From: Elysia marginata
Lineage: Eukaryota; Mollusca; Gastropoda; Plakobranchidae
Length of the DNA stretch: 28,123 nt
Assembly (NCBI GenBank): GCA_019649035.1
Contig: BMAT01003377.1
Location: 103,612-131,734 of the forward strand
Direction of reading: 5' to 3'
Part shown: one piece after another, positions 11,286-20,830 of the stretch
How positions within the stretch are numbered: position 1 is the first letter of the stretch
Layout: the number at the start of each line of letters is the position of its first letter
Notes under the pieces: model-generated
What the model saw: only the letters and a program-made list of their open reading frames with translations
The model's database searches: none
What the model was told of the DNA's origin: nothing
Made by a program: the position numbers and the translations under genes

Positions 11286-13007
11286 AAGTAGTAGTAGTAG
11301 TCGCGGTAGTATACGTGAAAGCAGCCTGATAAGATAATGGAAAAGTTGTCAATCTTTTTAATATCATTTTTTTAAAAAGTTTACACTCTCATAGTTTGTC
11401 AAATTAGGTAAACAACTGTTCGCCAAATATTCCAAGCCAGCTGGATTTTCATACTTTTTTTTCTTATTTTTTTCTTGAAGGGCTAACAATTGAACAATGT
11501 TTTTGTTTTCTATCTATCTTTAAATAGCTGCAGTAATTTTTTACACATTTGATATTTAGCTTAACGCTCATTTCATACGATAGTTTTGAAAATTTCTATT
11601 ATTTAACCGATATGGGAAACAGCTTTTAGTTTAAATTTAACTATAATTAATTTTTTGTACCATCTTTTTGGCAGAATCGCCAGAAATTTTGGAAACGGAA
11701 ACCGGTTTCAAGAAAATAAAATAATAAAAACCAACAATCCTTTGCAGCTCTCAAAAATGCTACAATGCGTCACTGCACTGGTTATAACTATGACATATCC
11801 CAAAGATAACAAAATATTCGTAAAATCATTGCCCATCTAAATGTAAAATATTTAAAATGCGTCGAGCCATTTTCTCCAAGGGCTAAGACTGGAAAAAGAA
11901 AACTTTGGCTGCTTTGCCAGTTAGAAATGGTCGATTATTTTAAAACTTAAAGACATGAGATTTGTCATTTTGCTATTGCTAGTACAAAGACGAATGGATG
12001 CAAATCTTCTCTTCTAAGTTCTCATACTTACATAGATGGGAGAAGAAAAGACACCAGGTCGACATGATCTGGGACAGGATGAGTGTAAACGTTATCAGCT
12101 GGCAAGCAGCAGGCAGGGCGAGGACTCTGACCCCCCTGGATGCGACATGCATGAGGAGACAGCCAGCGGTGTAGAGCAAATCACAGATGCTCGCTGCCGC
12201 CATGGTGTGGGAAATCACTCGGAGGCGGAGAGGGGTGATGAGGAACACAACAGCCAGCAAGGCGTTTCCGACTAGTCCGAGACCCAATACGGCAGGTTCC
12301 CCTACCGAGGAGAATATCGCGTTAAATCGTGATAAAGAAGAAGGGCTGGACCCGGGACGAGCTTGTCTGCCAGTATTGGCTCGAGGCTTATCTTCCATCG
12401 TCTGTGGAGTTTCCAGTACTTTCTGTAGTGATTTTTCACTCAAATCTTGCCCTACTTGGTCCAATTCTTCTGTGAGAAGCCAAGGAGAGTTTCGCTTCTC
12501 CTCATGTATTTCTACATTATTATTTGCTTCTTCGGTTTTTGCATTGATAAAGATGTTAATTTCTCTTCTAGTCTTCTTTGTATTGCTTGCACGCTGTTTG
12601 ACAAGTTGGTCGGATTTTGCCGATCTTGCCACAACCTTAATGCTATCTTTAGAGGGGCCAGAAACGCAACACGGTACAAGCACATCGCTACTCTTGTCTG
12701 CCGTTTTAGCGAAATTGTCATAAAGGGTAGGTTGCTTTACAGGTTTATCACTGACACCTTCTTGCATTGTTTTGATATTGTCAAGGTTTTTATCCTCCAT
12801 ATGATTGTTTACATGTTTGTAAGACTCCATACCTTTTACATCGTTTTGGTTGTAGCTTTTCTCTATGTTGTCGTCGCCATTTAATGTAAAGCCATTTCTG
12901 TTGAGTATGCTTGACGGTGAAACCCGAGAAATGCACAGAACAATGATAAAGATTGTACGTTGGGTAGGAGTTCCCCAGAGAACTCCCCTAAGCCCACCAG
13001 ATATCAT
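7956..13007 (-). CDS. rhodopsin-like orphan GPCR, three exons, 903 aa
   Basis: The coding sequence joins 13007-12032, 10669-10468 and 9489-7956 on the minus strand (2712 nt with stop). Both introns are GT-AG and phases match exactly: T|GC (Cys326) and AG|G (Arg393). The start is ATG 13007, preceded two codons upstream by an in-frame TGA. Order: signal peptide (about 1-31), extracellular tail (32-236), TM1 with GN (Asn248), TM2 with Asp276, TM3 from Cys302 to Arg327, TM4 (348-368), ECL2 with Cys379, TM5 with Pro404, huge ICL3 (about 427-796), TM6 with Pro816, TM7 (about 847-869), short tail with CC. Cys302 and Arg327 are exactly 25 apart, as for positions 3.25 and 3.50. DRY is replaced by CRL, CWxP by LILP and NPxxY by SSFRH. 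It should be a plasma-membrane receptor; ligand and G-protein coupling are unknown. A peptide or amine receptor is possible, but I cannot place it in a subfamily. Confidence 0.88.
9490..10467 (-). other. GPCR intron 2
   Basis: This 978-bp intron lies between donor GTAAAAA at 10467 and the acceptor CAG at 9492-9490. It is AT-rich with short homopolymers and no repeat array or coding segment. Confidence 0.85.
10468..10669 (-). CDS. GPCR exon 2: ICL2, TM4 and ECL2
   Basis: This 202-nt exon was found only by looking for the piece missing between the other two. Its acceptor follows a pyrimidine-rich tract (TTTTTTTCTTTCACAATAACCAG) and its donor reads TTTAG|GTAAAAA. The frame gives the basic ICL2 (RLNAHTKTGYEGRKRR), TM4 (FTVITLALLTAAVSVHYLW) and ECL2 with the expected Cys (VVFCAPMPE), the partner for Cys302. 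The tryptophan usual at 4.50 is absent. Phase 1 entry and phase 2 exit both match the neighbouring exons. Confidence 0.87.
10670..12031 (-). other. GPCR intron 1
   Basis: This 1362-bp intron is bounded by GTAAGT at 12031 and AG at 10671-10670. It contains the long GTA/TAC array at 10.75-11.32 kb; the rest is AT-rich and featureless. Open frames inside it translate the repeat or are chance. Confidence 0.85.
10755..11320. repeat. compound GTA trinucleotide array inside GPCR intron 1
   Basis: Blocks of GTA (gene strand: TAC) at about 10755-10870, 10890-11050 and 11160-11312 are mixed with GTT, GTC, GCA, ATA and AGA variants and some frame slips. The longest pure runs are near 10970-11025 and 11230-11285. 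Poly-valine and poly-threonine open frames over it are repeat translations. Confidence 0.93.
12032..13007 (-). CDS. GPCR exon 1: signal peptide, N-tail, TM1-TM3
   Basis: This exon encodes residues 1-325 plus one base. The signal peptide has the hydrophobic core IFIIVLCI. The N-tail is polar and low in complexity, with Lys/Asn/Glu-rich stretches, one CC pair (residues 113-114) and a KKTRRE basic patch that could be a processing site (inference). TM1 contains VGNALL, TM2 contains ASICDLL, and TM3 starts at AACQLITF. The exon ends at a strong donor, TAT|GTAAGTATGAG, so intron 1 interrupts the DRY-equivalent triplet. The frame runs 17 codons past the donor without meaning, which confirms that it is spliced. 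Confidence 0.88.
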
Positions 13008-13190
13008 GGCTCAAACTTTTAGTCCATCCTATTCAGGGCAGTTAAATCGTGCCTTGATGTTCAGGACTTCTTTCTCATTCCGATGCCGCCTGGTTTGTTT
13101 TTTCTGTTTTAATAGGGAAAAGGAAAAAAAATCGTTATGTTTAAATAAAAAGAATCAATATTTTCGTGAAGATCTTGTTTAAATTGATAG
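13008..13190 (-). other. probable 5' UTR of the GPCR gene
   Basis: This is the sequence just upstream of the GPCR ATG. On the minus strand there are weak acceptor-like sites (CCTATTAAAACAG near 13135 and AACAAACCAG near 13100), so a 5' UTR intron is possible. No TATA box or clear promoter is seen close by. Confidence 0.3.
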
Positions 13191-13234
13191 ATATGGCTGA
13201 AAAGAGATAACGATAGTGAGAGAAAGCAAGAGAT

Positions 13235-13530
13235 AAGCAGGCATTCAGAAAGATAGGTATTTAGATTTAAAGCTTGATTGGTAAGTAGATAGGTAGCTGA
13301 TAGCTAAATAGATAGCTAGATAGCTAGATAGGTAGATAGGTAGATAGATAGGTAGATAGATAGGTAGATAGAAACATAGATAGACAGATAGATAGATAAA
13401 AAGATAGCTAGATAGATGGACAGATAGACAGACAGATAGATAGGTAGATAGGTAGATATATATATATAAATATATATATAATATATATATAGATAGATAG
13501 ATAGATAGATAGATCGATAGATAGATAGAC
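13235..13530. repeat. GATA/TAGA microsatellite with AT core
   Basis: Imperfect GATA/GATAG units run through the block, with the interruptions GACA, GGTA and GCTA. A TA dinucleotide tract lies at about 13456-13492, followed by nearly perfect GATA to 13527. Tyrosine/leucine/serine-rich open frames on the minus strand are repeat translations. Confidence 0.93.
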
Positions 13531-15093
13531 GCACATAATTAAACAGGCATTGGCACTTGGAGAGTAAGTAACAGACCATGCAAGTTGTACAAACACAAAT
13601 TTTAAGAAAGGGGAGGTAGGATTGGGGTAAAAAGTGCAAATCTTTAAAAATGCTTAATAGCGGACACAGAGATTGGAAGACGCGATAAAAGGCTCATCCG
13701 CAGAGGACTTATTACAGATGGGGGATGAGAAAAAAAAAGGGGGGGGGAACGAAGGGCCAAATGAGATGGGGGGACGGAAAGAAAAAGAGTTGTCTCCTAT
13801 TAATTTTTGTTGCAGAATTAAAAGTAGGGAAGAGGGAATTTAGACTTATTAAGCAATTTGATAATATAATATTACAGATATTAAGCTCTCTCCTACTTAG
13901 TAACTTAAATTTACGTCTAGCTTTTAAGGAAAACTTTACTCGGGGATTTAAGAATTATATTTCAGTACTTATAAGATTATCTGATAACGAGTATGATACA
14001 ACGTTAGTGTACCACAGTAAGTATGATTTTTTTTTCTTATTTTCTTTTCTAAATTCAAAATGGCAACAATAAAAGCAGTTAAAACATTCGTCATGTAGGA
14101 GTTAAAATCGATTCTTAATGTTAGGATTGAGTTTTTGTCTAATGGTCTAACATAACAATAACAATCTTCCTCGCCACGTTGCTTCTACGTTTGTTCCAGA
14201 AGGTTTATAGCAACAACAAAAAAAAAACCAGGTTTTTTTTTCATTAACTCTGCACGACTGACTATTATGTCACGAGAAAACTAAATAATAATCCTTAATC
14301 TGTGAACAAAATTATTGTGCCAACAGTGGTTGTGGCGAAGAGGGGTGGGTGGTGGTTTTATCGTGTAAAACTAATCAATCTGCTTCATGCCCTGAAGTGA
14401 AAGTTGTGTTTATATTGCTTTTATATTGATTTTTGTTGTTGTGAAACGACTTATTTTCGTGCTTTGTTCAGTTAGAAATGCCGTGTTTTTCATTAAATCA
14501 CACCTGTGTCAGTTTAATATCTTTGAAATATAACTACAAGTAAAGATAAACAACAAATTTTTTGTCCTGTATATCAGCTTGTCGAAATTGTTTATACGAG
14601 GTTGCGTTCCGACACCCTCTATGTCCTGAAGTTCATTATTAAGAAGTTTAAGACATCCATACACTGTCTCAAACAATTAAACGATACAATCATGTGTATG
14701 GGTTCCCAAAATTAAATTACACGCGGAATTTTATGATATAGAGCTATATATACATAATTGGAAATACTTTTAAAAACTCTCTAAGCTAGTGAAATCTGTT
14801 TTAATTTCTTAATAAAGTTCTGAGTTATTGCACTTAAAACACAATAAAACCAATTCTCATAATATGTGATTGTTTAAGAAAGGGAGAAAACTGGTAAAAT
14901 ACGAATTTCCATTGGCACCATGCTTGCCAGGATTTTTGTTTCTCTACAAAGGAAAATTAGTTCTGAGTAGATCTATGTTGAACAAAAAAGAGAAGTATTT
15001 TATTTTAATTTTTTTTCGTAAGCAACGTAGACCCAGGGCAAGTGGGCGCAATTTTTTTTCTTTCAATCTTCTACATTTACAGTCGTTTTGCCG
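13531..15093. other. noncoding stretch
   Basis: AT-rich sequence. A purine-rich G/A patch lies at 13,720-13,790. Open frames of up to 115 codons here start in low-complexity sequence and show no domain. No gene, RNA or repeat family could be supported. Confidence 0.4.
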
Positions 15094-15407
15094 CAGTTGG
15101 AACAGGGTATCTCAAAATGTTATCAATGAAATGCCACAAAATTCTGCAGATTATTTTAAATGATATTCACAGAGTTTTTGCCTTGGAAAAGAAGATATCT
15201 TGAATAGCTTTTTTTGGGCATTTAAGTTGTACCACCACCTAAGTAAAAATAAATAAAAGCATGATTATATCTAAGGTTGGATGAAAATCTCAATATGAAG
15301 AACTTAATAAAGCCAGAGACACACATTTTAAAGATACCCAAGACCTAAATGTATAAAAATTTGGTGAGGTTACACTGAAAACTTTTTGAGATAACCTGTT
15401 CCAACTG
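15094..15407. mobile_element. possible MITE bounded by 27-bp inverted repeats
   Basis: The 27 bases at 15094-15120, beginning CAGTTGGAACAGG, recur as the reverse complement at 15381-15407 with two mismatches. The 260 bases between are AT-rich and noncoding. This is the layout of a short non-autonomous DNA transposon. I could not find a convincing target-site duplication outside the repeats, so the family and even the element's limits are uncertain. Confidence 0.4.
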
Positions 15408-16919
15408 AAAAGCTGAAACTTGATTTCGTTACTCTAATTTCGCCACTATTCTCACGTTTTGAAAAATAGGTTTCTTTGCACACACACACAAAAAGTAATT
15501 GTTTTATACATCTTAGACAACAAGCTTGCGTTTTAGAACCAACCAAATGTAATGAAAATCAAGATTCAATCTTACCTTTAAGTTTTTATATCATAAAAGC
15601 CGAAAAGGCATTACCTTTTTCTGTTCTAAAAAAAAAACGTTTTCAGGATTTTTTTAAAGTTATGATAAGCGAATTAGGTTAAAAACACAAATATTCCAAT
15701 ATGCAAACTTTTTAAAAGTAAAATTATGACTAAACCTTTTATTTTGTTGAATTTGCCAGCAACGGATAGGAACTCATTTTGTGAGAGCGTTACACAGTCA
15801 TCAACACCCACAAAAGGACAAATTAGAGTGATGTCAAAACAGAGAAAGTTAATATTAATTCATTTAAAATTTTACGTCTATTGACTAAAGTTTGCCTTGA
15901 TATATATTATAGTTTATAATATATTTAAACACCTATCAACGAAAAATATTGAAATGGTGTTACTGACAATAAGATATTTATCTAAAAGAATGATTTTTGT
16001 TGTACATCTTTATGATCTAGGCAACCAGGCTATGAATCAGACATATTAAGTCGCTCAAGCTCATTATAAGTTAAGAGCACTTTAATATATATTAACCTGC
16101 TATTACAGTAAACCAGTTATTGTATGCTTTAGAACTTGAAAAATATTTTTAAGAGAACTTAAATCTCTTCATGGGTACAGAAAAGAGTTCTAGTATATGT
16201 GAAGATTTTAATTTGTTAAAATTCTGACGTGTGCCTGATTTACCCTGATAAGTATAGTCTTTAAAATGTGAAACATTGAGAACTAAATACATTTATCTTT
16301 ATAATCTTGCGAATGGGTCCCAGCGATTGCAAGTTTTCAAGATTCAATAACTCTGCTCATGACATAAGAAATCAAACCAGTTTTTTTCACTGACTTTAAC
16401 AACTTTTAAAGAGTAGTCAAACAATGTATATTGTGTCTCTGTTCATTAATATATTGTTACATAAATGTCGAAATTTTGCAAGACAGCTCATTTAGTGGAA
16501 GATCTCAAACTGAAGAAAAAAAGGCCTATACACTAGCTCTCTCTTGCAGGATTCATGGCCATATCAATCTCAAACTTGTGTGGCAGTTACAAATGTTGTT
16601 AAACTTCAAAAAACTTATTTTGCGAATAGTTTAAGAAACGTTCTATGAATGTTATTACTATTTTACACGTGGATATATATTGAACTGTTAAGAAGTCAGG
16701 AAATTTTCTTTGGTATGCTATCGATCGATCACTTTATCTATGTAACTATCAAAGGAAAATCTTTACGAAGTGCCAAGAAAAACGGAAGTTCTTGCTAATG
16801 AACCAAAATAAACTAGTCCAGGCTGCCATTTAATGAAGGCAAGAGTTTTAAACTGCGTAGTCATTTTATAAGCGTATTCGGGAAGAACGGGCATTTATAT
16901 GTTTGTGTAGGTGTGTATG
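15408..16919. other. noncoding AT-rich stretch
   Basis: A short CA run lies at 15479-15490. Otherwise the sequence is AT-rich without coding, RNA or repeat signal that I can support. Confidence 0.4.
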
Positions 16920-16925
16920 TATGTG

Positions 16926-16944
16926 TCTATCTACCTACCTATCA

Positions 16945-17012
<68 letters not shown>

Positions 17013-17199
17013 ATCTATCTATCTATCTATATATCTATCTATTTATCAATCAATCTATCTATTTGTCTATCTATCTATCTATTTGTCTATCTATCTCATT
17101 TTATCTATAATCTACCTCTGTGTCTAATCATATAATTATTTATCTACATAATCAATATGTCTATTTATCTGTTGATATATCAATTGACATATCCATCTC

Positions 17200-17253
<54 letters not shown>

Positions 17254-17330
17254 GATCTATCTATCTATTTAGTATGTAACTATCTATCTTTCTATCTTTG
17301 TATTTGTTTATCTTTCCGCTTATCTGCCTG
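16926..17330. repeat. CTAT (TATC) tetranucleotide microsatellite, two long runs
   Basis: A long, nearly perfect CTAT run covers about 16944-17040 with degenerate units to 17105, and a second run covers about 17190-17272 with decayed flanks to about 17330. Repeat-translated frames (Ser-Ile-Tyr-Leu) are open in all three plus-strand phases, as expected for a 4-base unit lacking stops. Confidence 0.95.
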
Positions 17331-18199
17331 TGTACCAGCCTGTTTATCCATCTTTACACTTGGATACTGGTGTATGTTTTTCTTCTATTAGAGTAACAAC
17401 ACATTTTTAGTTCCGCCCAATAAGAGCATAGTGTATGTCTTTAAACCTTTTAAGGTTTTTTTTTCTTGGCTATAATAACGTCCTCGTGTATGCGACATTA
17501 ATAATTGTCAAGAGAAAAAAGTAAAAGAAATAAAACACCGATATGCGTCAATAGAAAAAAAAATTGTTCTTTTTGCGTCGTAGCGTTTCATCAAATGCTG
17601 AATTCGCATTCGGTGCCATTCACTAAAGCAAAATTTGCATTTGGTTTCATTCACCAATCATTCTTGACTGTGCTAGAAACCATTACTCCAGAGCCTTTCC
17701 ATTAGTATCGCTACTTCCATAACAGGATTGAGGAATTGGCCAATGGGAAAACTATGAGTACTTTTTGTTAGGCAAAACGAACGTTTGAATGATTTTTAGC
17801 GGCTTGAAAATTGTCGTTTAGACAAATGTGTACTTTAAGTTCAAAAGATCAAGAAGATTAAATTCTTACTAACCACAGGAAACAGAACGTTATAAAAAAA
17901 ATTTTGTTTCGGCAACATCTAGAAAATTGACGGAATAAAAAATCACACGTAAAAGTTAATTTAAAGGCTTTGCCTTCTTTTATCTACACGATTTATGTGT
18001 CTGTGAATTTATGGCCGTAAGGTGAAATGTGAGAGGGGGTAGGGGGTGAGGAAGTGAGTGTGAGTGAGAAGAAGAGCCAGAGAGAAACTTGTTACTATCG
18101 TAAAAGTGTGTTTGTTCACCGTAAATCTTGATGGTATGTAACTACGCATGTTAAATGTACTTCTGTGCTTGACTGTGAAAAATAATTGTCAAACTATAT
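17331..18199. other. noncoding stretch
   Basis: No gene is supported. A G/A-rich patch (about 18030-18085: GAGAGGGGGTAGGGGG, then GTGAGTGTGAGTGAG) stands out from the AT-rich background. It may be the 5' side of the LINE remnant that follows, but I cannot show that. Confidence 0.35.
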
Positions 18200-18214
18200 G
18201 TCATTTGTTTCAGC

Positions 18215-18285
18215 ACCACCCCAAAGTCCATCCCAAATTTTCAATAATAGATCAATAAAGTGTATTTTATCTTATCTTGTCTTAA
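18215..18285 (+). mobile_element. LINE 3' tail remnant
   Basis: The segment ends CAATAAAGTG, then TATCTTATCTTGTCTT (about 18268-18283), the short tandem tail typical of CR1/L2-type non-LTR elements. The same ATCTT-type tail ends the LINE at 24.78 kb. No coding part of this copy is recognisable, so only the 3' end seems present. Confidence 0.4.
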
Positions 18286-18640
18286 AATCTGCGAGTGTCA
18301 ATGTTGAAAAAATAGAATAAAGCACAAGTGTGTATAAATCTGACTAAAAAACAACAAACAAACTTTCATCAATAGTTTGGCTGTATTTTTGTGGTGCAAA
18401 AAAATTCTTACAAATTAATGTTAGCTCTTTTCATAGGACTCAGGATTCTAAGACAAATGTAACTTTACTCATTAAAAAAAAACATAATAAGCTTATAAAA
18501 ACGTTCGACGATACTAAGAGAGAACTGTAATGATTCTAACATTAATTTTAAGGTATGAAATTAGCAGAGGACTTGAAAAAGGATTAAGTGAAATCATCAG
18601 AAGAACGATAACCTTTCGTATGATTTGAATGATTTTCAAA

Positions 18641-18686
18641 CTCACCGCCTTGCCACCCAAAGAACATAGCTTATTCCATGTCGCCA
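18641..18686 (-). repeat. partial copy of a dispersed repeat (SINE-like head)
   Basis: Read on the minus strand, TGGCGACATGGAATAAGC through GTGGCAAGGCGGTGAG matches the plus-strand sequence at 20663-20708 with few mismatches over about 46 bases. The similarity stops after this head, so the copy is truncated. See the longer copy at 20.66 kb. Confidence 0.5.
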
Positions 18687-18719
18687 TTATGCATATATAT
18701 TGAAAAAGAAGTATCAATC

Positions 18720-18898
18720 ATTGCAGATTGCACAGTGGCTGCCTTCATTATCTATTTTCATCAACATTATTATACTTGGTGAGAAGTGATCTTGCCCAGC
18801 CTCTAAATAAGCATTTATCTCGTCACAGACACACCTAGTAGGAAGCGATTGTTTAAGTAAAAAAAAACCTCTGGATTTCTCATGATCTGAAAAAAAAA
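18720..18898 (-). other. weak candidate exon
   Basis: On the minus strand a long T tract plus TTTCAG precedes an open segment of about 58 codons with two CxC/CxxC-like pairs (RCVCDE and HCAICND), ending at TGA. The acceptor looks good, but there is no matching partner exon and the T tract may simply be an AT-rich run. I do not recognise the sequence. Confidence 0.15.
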
Positions 18899-18909
18899 AC
18901 AAAAACAAA

Positions 18910-19640
18910 ACTAGCTTGACAGAAATTTTCTACTTTGATCGCTTATTTTGTATTATAACTCATCGTTCGGAATCATAAAATCGCAACAACCACAAAGATG
19001 TGAATAAGATTACTATTTACTAAAAAAGGGGAAAAATGTTGGGCAAAGAGGTTACATAAGCTACCAGTCTTTCAAATAAGTTGTAAGGTGGAATCCCTGT
19101 AACTTAGAAATCTGCCTATGGCAGTCCTTTCTTATTTCCTTTGAAATGACATAAAAGATCATCTTCGGGCATGGAGATGCCAGCATTATCAGGGACTAAC
19201 TCTTGAGACTTAAATGCAAAGTTTCACATTATCAGAAACTTAACAGAATAAAAAACTAAAAAACTATAATTATTCCTACTTGCTCTATATTTACTTTGGG
19301 TGGCTTGCAAACAATATTGAAGAAACGTCTAATATTTGGTATACTTACTTGTCTCAGCTTTTGGTTCAAACTGAAATGCTGTCGAGACGATGATGTGTCT
19401 TCGACGAGTTTAAGAGTCCAATGAAGAGATTGGAATAAAAAAGTCTGTATTCTAACTTTAAATAATTATTACAGTTAGCAGTTAGTGAGTTTATACGTTC
19501 AACAAAGTGCGTGGCCTTAACAATCACTCGATTCAGTAAAACTAAATGGTCAGTTAAAGAGACCTAAGTGGTGTGGTGGACTCTTCACTGCTCATCTGAT
19601 GACCTTCTACAATACCTTTGACAATTTAAGCAAACTGTCA
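18910..19640. other. noncoding stretch
   Basis: AT-rich with no supported feature; GC content begins to rise toward the right end. Confidence 0.35.
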
Positions 19641-19726
19641 GTGGCTTTTTCCGTGGGGTTGCAAGACGTCTGGAACTGGAAGTATAGACAGGCTGGTGAG
19701 ATGTAAAGCGAAAGAGTGGCGCTGTC

Positions 19727-19980
19727 GGGGGGCGTGGCTAGCTACAAGCAGATCACGCCCTCCAGCTCTCTCTGCGCAGGTGTTTTACAATACATTCAAC
19801 ATCTCACAAGTCATGCGGCGCCAGGTAAGATATCAATGTCAGACAAAGAGAGTAGCTAACTCTAGACTTACATACGGGGCTGTCTGGTCTGTCTGCCCGC
19901 TCTCCCCCGGACTGTTCCGGTAACTTTCATGTGATCACCTAATCACGTGTGACAATGTCTTGACTGTCATTGGCTAGGTC
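19727..19980 (-). promoter_or_regulatory. promoter-like GC-richer island
   Basis: Sites that animal promoters use cluster within about 250 bases: a Sp/KLF-type GGGGGGCGTGGC at 19727-19738; a CCGGAA ETS-type site on the minus strand at 19915-19920; an E-box CACGTG at 19944-19949; and a minus-strand CCAAT at 19969-19973. On the minus strand the order CCAAT, E-box, ETS, then a GC-rich patch and a donor-like GTATGTAAGT near 19868-19877 is what a TATA-less promoter with a noncoding first exon would look like. The nearest minus-strand gene is the GPCR, 6.9 kb away. On the plus strand, ATGCGGCGCCAG|GTAAG at 19814 could equally be a short coding first exon. This rests on motifs only. Confidence 0.3.
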
Positions 19981-20654
19981 AAGTAAAATTAATATTCTTG
20001 ATTATAATGATTGTCAAGTTTAAGGGGAGAAAACGTGGCATTGCCATGACAACGTCAGCATAAACTTGGCAAAATATATGTAAATATATACTTTAGACAC
20101 TACAGGGCTCATGAATTACCACTAATTCCCTAATAGACGGCAATATCCGGTTATTGAAACGTGTGACTATTTGTCACATTTTGTGTCAGCATCTACTTTT
20201 TGTTCTTTGTGCTGATATCATGCAAAGAAAATTTTCATGCGTTACTGAGGAATAAAAAGTTGGTTTTCTTAATAATCATTTTCCTTTTATGTGTACGGCT
20301 ATCATTTAAAAAGCGTGATGTCAGCAAGTACAAAGAACTCATTTTATACATGAGGGCGATAATGGTAATGACCCACCCAACCAGCTTAGTCGCGATAAGT
20401 CGCGAACTGGGAGGGTTTGATTAACACTTGAGCGAAAAAAGTTCAAAGGTAGACAGGAAATCCAGACGAAATGAGCCTACACATTCAGTAATATTAAATT
20501 GTTTCAAACAATCAAAGATAGCGTGGAAAACATTCTGAGAGATAAGTTAGTCAATAACTCTGTTTTGTGTTAATGATCCGTGGTATAAAGTTTAACACTA
20601 TTTGCAAACTAAATTTAAGTATCCTAATGTTCTAAAGCTATCTCCTTTTTTAAG
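19981..20654. other. noncoding stretch
   Basis: AT-rich sequence with no supported gene, RNA or repeat. Confidence 0.35.
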
Positions 20655-20830
20655 GAGCGCAGTGGCGACATGGTATAAGCTATGTTTCTCCAAGTGGCAA
20701 GGCGGTGGGTGCCGAAGCATCTATAAGTCGAAGGTTCGGATCATACTAAGGGCAGACATTTCAAGCATTTCCACTTAAAAGCCTACTTCTCTCCCCTGCT
20801 AATTTCGTACCTTCAAAACCTTTCATTCAT
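20655..20830 (+). mobile_element. candidate tRNA-derived SINE
   Basis: The head includes GTGGCAAGGCGGTGGGTGCC (A-box-like, near 20694-20713) and, about 20 bases on, AAGGTTCGGATC (B-box-like, about 20731-20742). A truncated copy of the upstream and A-box part occurs on the other strand at 18.64 kb, so this is a dispersed repeat. The 3' end is unclear, and no target duplication or tail repeat was identified. Confidence 0.4.

Noticed and set aside
10879..11367. Poly-valine and poly-threonine open frames
   Set aside because: Direct translation of the GTA array; no flanking coding sequence.
12036..12884. Plus-strand open frames of 79-178 codons opposite GPCR exon 1
   Set aside because: They mirror the real exon on the other strand; the minus frame carries the membrane motifs and matched splice sites.
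13725..14072. 115-codon plus-strand open frame
   Set aside because: Starts in G/A homopolymer-like sequence and reads as low-complexity Lys/Gly, then AT-rich residues; no support.
14870..15163. 97-codon plus-strand open frame
   Set aside because: Homopolymer-driven Phe/Lys runs and no recognisable motif; overlaps the inverted repeat at 15,094.
16903..17135. Three overlapping Ser-Ile-Tyr-Leu frames, and similar frames at 4.0 and 13.4 kb
   Set aside because: Translation of GATA/CTAT tetranucleotide repeats, open in several phases at once.
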